A stretch of 64,000 bases of DNA from Actinokineospora terrae. Its GTDB lineage: Bacteria; Actinomycetota; Actinomycetes; Mycobacteriales; Pseudonocardiaceae. Location of the stretch: assembly GCF_900111175.1 (NCBI RefSeq), contig NZ_FOGI01000013.1, forward strand, positions 1 through 64,000. Reading direction: 5' to 3'. Shown here one piece after another: positions 45,194 through 53,123 of the stretch (positions are counted from its first letter, which is position 1; every line of letters begins with the position of its first letter). The translations under genes were made by a program, and so were the position numbers. The notes below the pieces were generated by a model. The model did no database searches. It was not told the origin of the DNA and saw nothing but the letters and a program-made list of their open reading frames with translations.

Positions 45194-46390
45194 TCAGACG
45201 TTCACCGCGGCGTGCTCACCGACGATGGACTCCCGCATGACCAGCGACAGCCCGGTGATCCTGGCCTTCTCCACGTCCTCGGTGGTCACCAGCGGCGTGC
45301 CCTGCCCCGACAGCGCCAGGTCGGTGCCCGCCGGGTCGAGGTCGCGCAGCTCGCCGGACAGGTGCACCGGGTTGGTCGAGTACAGCACCCCGCGCGGGGT
45401 CACCAGGTCGAACTCGGCGTCGAAGTGCAGCTCCGCCGGGAACCGCACCCGCGACAGCGAGTCCTCGTTGCCCTCGCCGAGCGTGCCGCCGGACGGCTTG
45501 GGCCAGCTCGCCCGCAGCATGACCCGGCCGCCGAGCTCCGCGCACTCGCCGACCAGGGCGACCCGCGCGATCTGCGCCAGCACCCCGACGCCCTCGTCGT
45601 GCTTGTCCGGGCCGAACAGCAGGATCTCCATGCCCGCGGCCAACCCGTGGCTGCCCTGCAGCTCGACCCGCACGGTGCGGCCGTCGACCTGCAGGGTGAG
45701 CGTCGCCTCGGTCGAGGTCTGGATGATCATCGACGGGTCCACCAGCATCGACATGCACGCCGCCGGGCTGTCGGCGAAGAACACCGTCGGGGTGATCCCG
45801 ATCGACTCGTTGTCGTCGGTCGAGGGGTACCACGCCTCCGGCAACGTCGTCCCGCGCACCACGTTCGGCGCCTGCACCAACTCGATCGGCTGGTCCCCGC
45901 GCGGCACGCCCAGGTACCCGCCGGTCAACGGCTTCTTGAACGGCGGGATCGCGTCCACCACGCCGTAGATGTCGATGACGTTGCGGTGCACCAGCCGCAG
46001 CGTGCTCGTCTCCAGGATGCCGAAGCGCTGGATGTGGAACTCCGCCGGGAAGTTCTTGCCCGGCGAGATCTGCCGCACGTGCCCGGTGTTGGGCAGCAAC
46101 GGGTTGGACAGGATCTGGATCCGGTCGTTGAGCTCGTAGCTGAAGCCCTTGATGCCGACCTCCGGCGCGCTGATCAGCTCGGTGTCGAACACCGCCCGCC
46201 CGGTCGCGTCCACCCGGTGCTCGAACCCGGGCATCGGCCACTTGTTCATCTGCACGAAGCCGGAGAGGTTGATCGTCTCCCGCTTGCCGTTGTAGTAGTC
46301 GTCGCCGTAGACGATGGTCGCCGCGGCCAGGATGTGCGGCCGGATCGGCTTCGGCGCGAGGTTGAGCGACTCGTAGGTTTCCCTTGCCAC
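45194..46390 (-). CDS. Unknown 398-residue protein, first gene of set A
   Basis: I cannot name this protein with confidence; it recalls large uncharacterised actinobacterial DUF families. It has no signal peptide, TM helix or Cys-rich motif and is rich in alternating beta-strands: KRETINLSGFVQMNKWPMPG, KGFSYELNDRIQILSNPLL, FHIQRFGILETSTLRLVHRN, LTLQVDGRTVRVELQGSHG. That suggests stacked beta-domains. GTG 46390 has GGAGG six bases upstream. It has its own good promoter (46481-46509) and a terminator-like hairpin behind it, both signs of high expression. Confidence 0.6.
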   Translation of the reverse strand: MARETYESLNLAPKPIRPHILAAATIVYGDDYYNGKRETINLSGFVQMNKWPMPGFEHRVDATGRAVFDTELISAPEVGIKGFSYELNDRIQILSNPLLPNTGHVRQISPGKNFPAEFHIQRFGILETSTLRLVHRNVIDIYGVVDAIPPFKKPLTGGYLGVPRGDQPIELVQAPNVVRGTTLPEAWYPSTDDNESIGITPTVFFADSPAACMSMLVDPSMIIQTSTEATLTLQVDGRTVRVELQGSHGLAAGMEILLFGPDKHDEGVGVLAQIARVALVGECAELGGRVMLRASWPKPSGGTLGEGNEDSLSRVRFPAELHFDAEFDLVTPRGVLYSTNPVHLSGELRDLDPAGTDLALSGQGTPLVTTEDVEKARITGLSLVMRESIVGEHAAVNV

Positions 46391-46480
46391 GGTAGGCCTC
46401 CAAAGCGGGGCAGGACTTGGGTGAGCACGAGGCAGGCCGCGCCTGGCGGTTCATCCCGCACGAGACCGGCTCCGACCATG

Positions 46481-46509
46481 ACGCTATATATTTCCGAAGT
46501 AAGAGTCAA
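46481..46509 (-). promoter_or_regulatory. Promoter with ACTTC-N9-TAG operator for set A
   Basis: On the minus strand TTGACT (46509-46504), a 17-base spacer and TAGCGT (46486-46481) form a good promoter. The spacer contains TTACTTCGGAAATATA (46502-46487), the element shared with other promoters of this locus. Initiation near 46474 leaves an 84-base leader. Confidence 0.65.
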
Positions 46510-46934
46510 CGCCCCCAACGAGTGGCCCCCTCGCCCCGCTGCTTTTCGGCGGTGCCCGCGCCTCGCCTGGGCCCGCACCGGTTCGTCGTGCGACCCGGTT
46601 GGCCCCGTGCGTTCTGGTTTGTCCACATGGGTCCGAGCTGTCCACAGGCCCTCGGTTCACCCTCTTGACAAAAGCCGCGAAGCGATACGCTGGATGCGGG
46701 TGGCCCCCGGGTGGGCGGGGGTCTGCCGTCCGCCGGGGGGTGGCCGCAGCGGGCGGTGGCGGGGGCTGGAAATGGGGCTGGGCTTGGGGGCGGCTGGCGG
46801 TGCGGGTTCGCCGAGCCGGCCAAGGCAGCCGGGGGACTGCCGGAGGCGTCGGGGATGGGCCGCGATCGTGCGCGGAGTGGGGGAGAGGTCGCGCGGCGGC
46901 CGGAGGGTGCGGAGTTCCTGTGGCCGGGATCGGG
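46510..46934. other. Intergenic region with orphan plus-strand promoter-like pair
   Basis: The 544-base gap 46391-46934 between two minus-strand genes contains the promoter above and, on the plus strand, TTGACA (46675-46680) and TACGCT (46696-46701) with a 15-base spacer. It is followed by G-rich, hairpin-prone sequence (46701-46800). No gene with coding character follows on the plus strand. A small RNA antisense to the ATP-grasp 3' end is conceivable; otherwise I see nothing. Confidence 0.3.
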
Positions 46935-48158
46935 TCAGGCGGGGATGAGGGTGATGGCGGCTTCGGCGGTGTCGAGCAGGGGTGGGCAGGCGGCGGGGGT
47001 GGGGGCGGTGATGGCGGTCATGGCGTAGCGGCCCCAGACGTGGCCTTCGGGGGGTGGGGCGAGGGTGGTGCCGGGGGTGGCCAGGGGGGTGGCCAGCAGG
47101 GTGCCGCGGGGCAGGGCCGTGGTGTCGATGTGGATGTCGGCGACGGTGGTGGGGGTGGTGGGGTAGAGGAAGCGGATGGCGGTGACCGTCTTGTGCGTGG
47201 GGGTCAGGACCGGGGGGCGGCCGCAGGCGATGGCGGCGGCAACCCGGCCCGCGTCGATGCCGGTGGACTCCAGGCCCAGGTACGGGATGAGGTCCCCGCC
47301 GAGGCGGCAGTTGACCTCGATGACCGACCACCCGCGCGGCGTCAGCCGCAGTTCGGTGTGGGTCATGCCCGAGTCGAACTCCAGCGCGGTGTGCGCGGCC
47401 GACAGGATCGCGCGCAGTTCCGGGTCGGTGAACAACGGGTCCGCCCCGTCGACCAGGTGCCCGGTCTCCTCGAAGTACGGGGCGAAGCCGCTCGTCTTGC
47501 GCGCCAGGAACAACGGCGTCGTGGCACCGTCCACGACCGCGCAGTCCACACTGAACTCCGGGCCGGACGCGAACTCCTCCACCAGCACACCGAGTTCGTA
47601 GTACCGCGCCTGGTCCACGTGCTGCGCCCGCGTGTGCTCGTACGCGGCGGGGAGCTCGACGGGGGAGGTCACCTTGGTGACCCCCATGCTCGCCCCCAGC
47701 GCCCGCGGCTTCAGGATCACCGGGTACCCGATGTCCGCCGCCACCGACTCCGCCTCGGCGAGCGAGGACACCGCCACCGACCGGGGCTGCGGCACACCGG
47801 CGGCGGCCAGCGCGCCCCGGGTCCGGTGCTTGTCGCGGCAACGGTCAATCACGTCCGGCGACACTCCCGGCAGCCCCAGGTGCTGGGCGACGACGGCCGT
47901 GTTCGCCATCTTCAGCTCGTCCCAGCACAGGATCCCGTCCACGGTCCGGCCGTCGGCGACCTCCCGCGCGGCCGCCAGCAGCGCCGCCCCGTCCCGGATG
48001 TCCACCGCCGTCCCGCCGACCACGTACGGCTTCTCCCAGCTCAACGCCGAGTGGTCGAGCAGCCACACGTCGGTCGTCGCCGCGATCGAGCGCAGCAGGT
48101 AGCCGCGGTGCGGCTCGTACCCGATGCCCACCAGGATCATCAGCGGCCGCTCGCCCAC
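46935..48158 (-). CDS. ATP-grasp ligase
   Basis: This 407-residue protein of the carboxylate-amine/thiol ligase fold has an N-terminal pre-ATP-grasp domain (MILVGIGYEPHRGYLLRS), DKHRTRGALAAAGVPQP (about 119-135), the ATP-binding YPVILKPRALGASMGVTKV (about 155-173), VLVEEFASGPEFSVDC, and the metal-site ESTGID/FDSGMTHTELRL and VIEVNCRLGGDLIPYL. This matches the BacD/L-amino-acid-ligase or argininosuccinate-lyase-associated type that couples amino acids. GTG 48158 follows GGAGATCCCG. It is likely separately transcribed from the promoter at 48189-48206. Confidence 0.87.
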   Translation of the reverse strand: MGERPLMILVGIGYEPHRGYLLRSIAATTDVWLLDHSALSWEKPYVVGGTAVDIRDGAALLAAAREVADGRTVDGILCWDELKMANTAVVAQHLGLPGVSPDVIDRCRDKHRTRGALAAAGVPQPRSVAVSSLAEAESVAADIGYPVILKPRALGASMGVTKVTSPVELPAAYEHTRAQHVDQARYYELGVLVEEFASGPEFSVDCAVVDGATTPLFLARKTSGFAPYFEETGHLVDGADPLFTDPELRAILSAAHTALEFDSGMTHTELRLTPRGWSVIEVNCRLGGDLIPYLGLESTGIDAGRVAAAIACGRPPVLTPTHKTVTAIRFLYPTTPTTVADIHIDTTALPRGTLLATPLATPGTTLAPPPEGHVWGRYAMTAITAPTPAACPPLLDTAEAAITLIPA

Positions 48159-48188
48159 CGGGATCTCCCTCCACCACAGCCAACGACG

Positions 48189-48206
48189 ACTATAGGAACT
48201 CGAAGT
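48189..48206 (-). promoter_or_regulatory. ACTTC-N9-TAG element with -10 TATAGT before the ATP-grasp gene
   Basis: On the minus strand CACTTCGAGTTCCTATAGT places ACTTC nine bases before TAG, as at 46481 and 61493, and TATAGT (48194-48189) is a good -10 box. It lies directly after the HxlR gene stop and 31 bases before the ATP-grasp start. Confidence 0.5.
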
Positions 48207-48209
48207 GGG

Positions 48210-48860
48210 CTAGTCGAGCCCGAGCATCCGGATGCACCGCACCGCCGCCATCGGGTCGCCCGACACCCGCACCGCGCCGCTGGCGATCACCTCGGCCGGG
48301 CTGGTCAACCGGGCCCCCACCCGGATGAACGTCTCCGCGTCGCACTCCACCGTCAGGTCCGGTTCGGTGACCGCGCCCCGGGTGAACCGCACCCGCCCGT
48401 CGCGCACCTCGATGGTGAAGTCCTGCTCGTCGACCCGGAACTGGTAGGTGTCGTCGACCTCCGGCACCGCCTCCCGCGACACCATCGACTGCACCGCCAG
48501 GAACCCCCATTCGGCCCTGGTGGTGCCGCCGCGGTCGTCGTCGCTGAGGAAACCCAGCCCCCACCTGGCCAACCCGAGCAGCGGCTGGCGCAACTGCTCG
48601 CCCAACCCGGTGAGCTGGTAGCGCATCGCCCGGCCCTCGCCGGGGATCCCGACCTGCTCGACCACCCCGTGCGCGGTCAGTGTGCGCAACCGGTCCGACA
48701 GCAGGTTCGGGCCGATACCGGGCATGTTCTCCAGCAGCGCGGTGAACCGGGCCGGGCCGATCAGCAGCTCCCGGATCACCAGCATCGTCCACCGCTCGCC
48801 GACCACGCCCAGCCCCACCGTGAGACCGCAGCCGCGTCGGAGATCCTGCTTGATGGCCAT
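48210..48860 (-). CDS. HxlR-type regulator fused to SCP2-like domain, copy 1
   Basis: This 216-residue protein has an N-terminal HxlR winged helix (CGLTVGLGVVGERWTMLVIR, RFTALLENMPGIGPNLLSDR, GLGEQLRQPLLGL) over about residues 8-110. A C-terminal SCP2/sterol-carrier-like domain (FLAVQSMVSREAV, VDDTYQFRVDEQDFTIEV, IRVGARLTSPAEVIASGAVR) may bind a hydrophobic ligand. The conserved N-terminal Cys is present, as in redox-sensing HxlR members. The frame is open to 49019, but ATG 48860 has GAGGGG seven bases upstream. It is closely paralogous to the protein at 60819. Confidence 0.87.
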   Translation of the reverse strand: MAIKQDLRRGCGLTVGLGVVGERWTMLVIRELLIGPARFTALLENMPGIGPNLLSDRLRTLTAHGVVEQVGIPGEGRAMRYQLTGLGEQLRQPLLGLARWGLGFLSDDDRGGTTRAEWGFLAVQSMVSREAVPEVDDTYQFRVDEQDFTIEVRDGRVRFTRGAVTEPDLTVECDAETFIRVGARLTSPAEVIASGAVRVSGDPMAAVRCIRMLGLD

Positions 48861-49036
48861 GAGCCCCTCGTCCGGATCGGTGGTCGACCCCCGCGCGGAC
48901 GACGCGGGTCTTGCCGCGGGGGTGTAGTTTTCCCAGAGCTTATAAGGCGTTCGGCACCCGCGTCGAGGCGGTGCGCGCCGATTCGCCCGGTACCTCACCA
49001 AGATCGCCGCAGATGACACCCTGATGGAGGACGCGG

Positions 49037-49897
49037 ATGAGCGTGCTTGCGTTGCGAGCGGACAAACTCGAGGAGTGGCGGCTCTCGGCCGTGGGCTGGG
49101 TGCGGTACCGGGCGAACTTCGCCGACGCCGCTGTGCCCAGCGCGCGCCGCATGGTCGAACTCTCCGGCGCGCGGCCGGGTCAGCGCGCGCTCGACCTCGC
49201 CTGCGGGGTCGGGGTTCCCGCGCACCAACTGGCCGAGGCGCTCGGGCCGGACGGGTACGTGCTGGGGCTCGACATCGCCGAGGGCATGGTCGACGGGGCC
49301 CGCGCGTGGGCCGCGGCCACCGGACTGGACACAGTGGACTTCCGGGTCGTCCCGAGTGAACGCGATCTGGGCGTTGAGCCGGGCACTTTCGACATCGGCA
49401 CGTGCCGGGCGGGATTGCAGTACATGGTCGAACCGGGTGCGGCGCTGCGTGCGATGCGCGAGGCGTTGCGGCCGGGCGGGCGGATGGTCGCGATGACAGT
49501 GGGCTCGCCGCAGCGGTGCACCTCGCTGCGGATCCTGGAAGAGGTCGTCGCCAGGCACATCACCATGCCCGCGCTGATCCCCGAACCGGACAAGGACGTC
49601 CCCGGCACCGTCGCGCTGTCGGACCCCGCGGACCTGGAGGCCCTCTACCGCGACGCCGGGTTCACCGACGTGCGCACCGAGGTCGCCGACCACCCGATCG
49701 TCGGCGCCGACACCGCCGAGCAGTACTGGGACGTCTGCGAGCAGAGCGCCGGACCGTTCATCCTGCTGCTGCGCTCCCTCGGCGACGACCTGCGCGCCGC
49801 CATCCGCTCCGACGCCATCGCCACCCTGCGCGCCGAGTTCGGCGGCGGCCCGGTCGTGATGACCGGCGAGACCCTGATCACGGTCGGGACCAGGTGA
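49037..49897 (+). CDS. Class I SAM-dependent methyltransferase (UbiE/ArsM-like fold)
   Basis: This 286-residue enzyme has the SAM loop LDLACGVGVPAHQLA (about 52-66), VLGLDIAEGMVDGA after strand 2, and LRPGGRMVAMTVGSPQR as motif III. The C-terminal half (YRDAGFTDVRTEVADHP) is typical of small-molecule O-, N- or C-methyltransferases. TGGAGGACGCGG precedes ATG 49037. It runs divergently from the HxlR gene (176 bases) and converges on the EF-hand gene. It is related in length and layout to the methyltransferase at 52038. Confidence 0.82.
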   Translation: MSVLALRADKLEEWRLSAVGWVRYRANFADAAVPSARRMVELSGARPGQRALDLACGVGVPAHQLAEALGPDGYVLGLDIAEGMVDGARAWAAATGLDTVDFRVVPSERDLGVEPGTFDIGTCRAGLQYMVEPGAALRAMREALRPGGRMVAMTVGSPQRCTSLRILEEVVARHITMPALIPEPDKDVPGTVALSDPADLEALYRDAGFTDVRTEVADHPIVGADTAEQYWDVCEQSAGPFILLLRSLGDDLRAAIRSDAIATLRAEFGGGPVVMTGETLITVGTR

Positions 49898-49949
49898 GCG
49901 GGTCCCCGGTGGACGCGCCGCGCGGTGGGTCCACCGGGGAGTCCGGCGC

Positions 49950-50486
49950 TCAGTCCAGGTCCCCGACCATCAGGTTCCCGACCGCGTTGGGGTCGTCGCT
50001 GAGGTAGAACTCGCGGATCGCCGAGGCGTACTCGTCGCGGTGCACCTCGCCGTCGTGGTCGGCGTCGAGCGCGTCGAACATCCGGCGCGTCTCCTGCTCG
50101 CTGATCCCCGACCGGCTCTGCGCGGCGATCATCTCCTGCACGCTGAGCCTGCCGCTGCCGTCCTTGTCGGCCAGGTCGAACACCGCCAACGCGAACGGCA
50201 GCGCCACCTTGTCGACGAACTCGGGGCGCTCCATCGCCTGGTTCCACTCCGTCTTGCTGACCGTCCCGTCGGCGTCGGCGTCGGTCGCGGAGGTGATGTC
50301 CTGCCAGAGCTGGTCGGCCAGGTGCTCGATCCTGGTCGCCTCCTCGGAGGCCTCGGCCACCGCGAACGTCTCCCGCCAGATCTTGGCCATCGCGGTGATG
50401 TCGTTGCGCTGGAGCACCCCGTCGCGGTCGACGTCGAAGCGCTCGAACGCCTTCTCGTACTTGCGCTGCTGCAGTTGGGTCGCCAT
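49950..50486 (-). CDS. Calerythrin-like EF-hand protein (four loops)
   Basis: This 178-residue cytosolic protein has EF-hand loops at residues 18-29 (DVDRDGVLQRND), 67-78 (DADADGTVSKTE), 105-116 (DKDGSGRLSVQE) and 139-150 (DADHDGEVHRDE). Three of the four end in Glu as needed for calcium. This is the calerythrin/CabD layout of actinomycete calcium buffers or sensors. ATG 50486 follows GGAGAGGGACACG. It ends the set-B operon, 98 bases after a second EF-hand gene. Confidence 0.92.
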   Translation of the reverse strand: MATQLQQRKYEKAFERFDVDRDGVLQRNDITAMAKIWRETFAVAEASEEATRIEHLADQLWQDITSATDADADGTVSKTEWNQAMERPEFVDKVALPFALAVFDLADKDGSGRLSVQEMIAAQSRSGISEQETRRMFDALDADHDGEVHRDEYASAIREFYLSDDPNAVGNLMVGDLD

Positions 50487-50584
50487 CGTGTCCCTCTCCA
50501 TTCGTGACAGTGCCATCCGATGCGGTGCGCCCGGCCTCCCCGATCAGCCCGAGCGCACCACGTGAGTCGGTCCTTGCCTGCTAC

Positions 50585-51145
50585 CTAGTCCGGCCTGACG
50601 CCGAAGAACCACGCCCCCGGTGAGTCCGGGTCCGCGGAGGTGAACGCCTCCCGCACCACCGCGACGAACTCGCCCCGGTCGATGCGGCCGTCGTCGTCGG
50701 TGTCGATCCTGGTGAACGCGTCCACCGCGACCTCCCTGGTCAGCCCGGAGGCCAGGTAGACGGCCACGTACTCCTCGGTGCTGATCGCGTCGTCGCCGTC
50801 GGCGTCGAGGACCCGGAACACGGTGTCGGCGATCGGGCCCACGGTCGCGGCGAAGAACGCGTCGTCGTCGACCAACCGGTCCTGCATGATCTCCACGCAC
50901 TCGCCGGTCGGGATCGCCGTGCCGTCGGCGTGCGCGAGGGTGACGCCGTGCCGCACCAGGTGGTCCCACCAGGCGTCGAGCGCGGTGTGGATCGTCGTCC
51001 AGTGCGGCGACCCGGCGGGTAGCCGCAACGCGCCGCAGGTGCTCTCGGCGTGCGCGGCGAAGTCGGCGGCGGTCAGGTAGCCGTCGCCGCCGACGTCGAA
51101 GATCTCCAGCATCGCCTCGATGTTGCGCTGCTTCTGGCTGGTCAC
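50585..51145 (-). CDS. EF-hand protein (three recognisable loops)
   Basis: This 186-residue protein has EF-hand loops at 17-28 (DVGGDGYLTAAD), 114-125 (DADGDDAISTEE) and 148-159 (DTDDDGRIDRGE), and a degenerate second hand near 72-83. Position 6 of the third hand is Asp rather than Gly. It is diverged from the four-loop protein downstream. GTG 51145 overlaps the stop of the S-methyltransferase gene by 4 bp, so its translation is coupled to that enzyme. Confidence 0.88.
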   Translation of the reverse strand: MTSQKQRNIEAMLEIFDVGGDGYLTAADFAAHAESTCGALRLPAGSPHWTTIHTALDAWWDHLVRHGVTLAHADGTAIPTGECVEIMQDRLVDDDAFFAATVGPIADTVFRVLDADGDDAISTEEYVAVYLASGLTREVAVDAFTRIDTDDDGRIDRGEFVAVVREAFTSADPDSPGAWFFGVRPD

Positions 51146-52035
51146 GTGCTGGCCTCCGCGGGGATGAGTGGTCTGGCCTGCGACAGGTGGGCCGGGGTGG
51201 TGCCGCAGCAGCCGCCGAGGACGTCGGCGCCCTCGGTGTGCCAGCGCGCCAGCAACGCCCCGAACTCGCCCTCCGGCAACGCGGCGGGCAGGTGCCGTTC
51301 GACCGGGCCGTCGACGCCCGTGCGGTCCTCGATGTTCGGGTACGCCCCCACCGGGCCCGCGCAGGTCTCGCGCAGCACCGGCAGGCAGGCCTCGGTGTCG
51401 GCGGGCGTCGAGCAGTTGACCAGCACCGCGCCCGCCCCCGCCCGCTCCACCTCGCGCGCGGCCGCCGCCAGCGGTTCCCCGGACAGCAGCCGGGCACCGC
51501 CGCCGCAGGCGAACGACACCCAGGCGCGGACCCCCGCGGCGAGCGCGGCCGCCAACGCGATCCTGGCCTCGCGCAGGGTGTTCATGGTCTCCACCAGCAC
51601 CAGGTCCACCCCGGCGCGGGCCAGCGCGGCGGCGAGCCTGCTGTGCTCGGCGTGCAGGACCTCGTCGGGCGGTACCAGGTCGGGCCGGTAGCAGTCGGCG
51701 ACCGGGGCGAGCGACCCGGCGATCAGGGCGGGGCTGTCGGTGTCGGCGCGGGCGGCCCTGGCCAGCTCGACGGCGGTGTCGACGACGGTCGCCTGGTCGG
51801 TGCCCAGGCCGCGCAGGGTCCGGTCGTGGCAGCGGAAGGTGTTGGCGGTGACGACGTCGGCGCCCGCGCGCAGGTGCGCGGCGTGGATGCCGCGCAGCAC
51901 CCGCTGATCGGCCGGGGCCAGCAGTGCCCTGGTCGTCCACCACGGCGCGCACACCGGGATGCCCGCGCGCTGCAGCTCGGTGGCCACCGCCCCGTCGAGC
52001 AGGACGGGGTCCGCGCGGGTGCGGTGGGTGTCCAC
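51142..52035 (-). CDS. Homocysteine-S-methyltransferase-like enzyme, copy B
   Basis: This 297-residue member of the MmuM/BHMT family keeps the LLDGAVATELQRAGI opening (12-26), AGADVVTANTFRC, and zinc ligands Cys208 (VLVNCSTP) and Cys276/Cys277 (GGCCGTT). It is more canonical than copy A at 39927, sharing APWWTxRALL. It would methylate a thiol such as homocysteine, or, in this setting, a thiol of the pathway product. Start GTG 52035 lies two bases after the stop of the upstream methyltransferase, and the gene overlaps the EF-hand gene. Confidence 0.87.
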   Translation of the reverse strand: MDTHRTRADPVLLDGAVATELQRAGIPVCAPWWTTRALLAPADQRVLRGIHAAHLRAGADVVTANTFRCHDRTLRGLGTDQATVVDTAVELARAARADTDSPALIAGSLAPVADCYRPDLVPPDEVLHAEHSRLAAALARAGVDLVLVETMNTLREARIALAAALAAGVRAWVSFACGGGARLLSGEPLAAAAREVERAGAGAVLVNCSTPADTEACLPVLRETCAGPVGAYPNIEDRTGVDGPVERHLPAALPEGEFGALLARWHTEGADVLGGCCGTTPAHLSQARPLIPAEAST

Positions 52036-52037
52036 GA

Positions 52038-52910
52038 TCAGCGCCGGGCTCGGATGACCCGGGTGCGGCTGGGCAGGCGGATGGTGCCGTCGGTGGCGCG
52101 CAGGTCGGCGACGGACTCGGCGATCGCGGTCCAGGTGCCCGGGTCGTCGGCGCTGCCGTAGCGCTGCTCGATCATGCCGAGCAGCGCCGGCGGCGAGCAC
52201 TTGCGGTAGAACTCGACGTACTCGTCGGCGTCGGCCAGCCAGAACGGCGCGGTGAAGTCGGTGACCTCGACGTCGGTGAACCCGGCCGCGCGCAGCTCCA
52301 GCTCGGTCTGCTCGCGGTCGGCCATGCTGTACGGGTTGGGCTCGCCGGGCGGCGGCTTCGGCAGGTCCAGGCGCTGGGCCAGGACGCGGAAACCGCGCGA
52401 GACCATCGGTGCCTCGGCAGGCTCGCCCCACACGGACGCGGCGAGGGTGCCGCCCGGGCGCAGGACGGCGGCCACGGCGCGGAACGCGGCGATGTGGTCG
52501 ACGGCGAACATCAGGCCCCACCGGCTCAGCACCGCGTCGTAGCTGCCCGCGGGCAGGTCCAGGGTCTCCACATCACCCTGGCGCACGTCGACCGGCGCGG
52601 CGGTGTCGTCGAGCCGGGCGGCGCGCTCGGTGGCGATGGCGACCATGTCCTCGGCGAGGTCGATGGCGGTGACGTGCCCGGTCGGCCCGACGACGCGGGC
52701 GGCGGTGAGCGCGGGTTCGCCGACGCCGGTGCCGACATCGAGCACCCGGTGCCCTGGCCGCAGCCCGGCGAGCGCGATCAGGTGCTCGCTGACCGGGGTG
52801 GCGCCGCGTTCGAACTTGTCCTGCCAGGACAGCCAGCCGCCGCTCATGGCGTTCCAGTTGGCCCGTTGGGTGGCCTTGAACCTGGCCGGTTCGAACCCGG
52901 TGGTGGTCAC
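52038..52910 (-). CDS. Class I SAM-dependent methyltransferase
   Basis: This 290-residue enzyme has WNAMSGGWLSWQDKFERGA (about 20-38), SAM loop VLDVGTGVGEPALTAARVVG (about 57-76), AIDLAEDMVAIATERA, and LRPGGTLAASVWGEP (motif III). The C-terminal half (FTAPFWLADADEYVEFYRKC) fits small-molecule methyltransferases. GTG 52910 has AGGAG nine bases upstream; the longer open frame to 53093 is low-complexity and rejected. First gene of a unit driven from the promoter at 53066-53093. Confidence 0.83.
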   Translation of the reverse strand: MTTTGFEPARFKATQRANWNAMSGGWLSWQDKFERGATPVSEHLIALAGLRPGHRVLDVGTGVGEPALTAARVVGPTGHVTAIDLAEDMVAIATERAARLDDTAAPVDVRQGDVETLDLPAGSYDAVLSRWGLMFAVDHIAAFRAVAAVLRPGGTLAASVWGEPAEAPMVSRGFRVLAQRLDLPKPPPGEPNPYSMADREQTELELRAAGFTDVEVTDFTAPFWLADADEYVEFYRKCSPPALLGMIEQRYGSADDPGTWTAIAESVADLRATDGTIRLPSRTRVIRARR

Positions 52911-52947
52911 CAGTCGGCACTCCTGTGGTCGTCGCTGTCGTGATCGT

Positions 52948-52973
52948 CGGATATCGCTGCGGGCGGATATCGC
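52948..52973. promoter_or_regulatory. Direct repeat of CGGATATCGC
   Basis: CGGATATCGC occurs at 52948-52957 and again at 52964-52973, a 16-base period, each centred on the palindrome GATATC. The pair lies in the leader between the promoter at 53066-53093 and the methyltransferase start, where a repressor or RNA element could act. Confidence 0.4.
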
Positions 52974-53065
52974 GGGCACGCGTAATCCGCCGTTGTCCCC
53001 GCGTGAATGTGCACCGCTCCCGCCGTCGCGGTTCCTCGGACCCGGTCCCCGACCCGCCGGAAATG

Positions 53066-53093
53066 ATGTTACTCCGGTGGCAACCGCTGACAA
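53066..53093 (-). promoter_or_regulatory. Candidate promoter for the 52910-49950 genes
   Basis: On the minus strand TTGTCA (53093-53088), a 16-base spacer and TAACAT (53071-53066) form a reasonable promoter in the 213-base gap 52911-53123. The flanking CCGG-N13-CCGG (about 53057-53077) is an imperfect inverted repeat. Confidence 0.45.
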
Positions 53094-53123
53094 GTCACCA
53101 GATCCAGCGCGCTATTTACCCGA

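Noticed and set aside
46599..49016. An 805-residue plus-strand frame across the ATP-grasp and HxlR genes
   Set aside because: Composition is His/Arg/Pro/Gln-rich and it lies opposite two well-supported genes.
48861..49019. Extended N-terminus of the first HxlR regulator
   Set aside because: The extension is Arg/Ser-rich without family similarity. ATG 48860 has a ribosome site and aligns with the paralogue.
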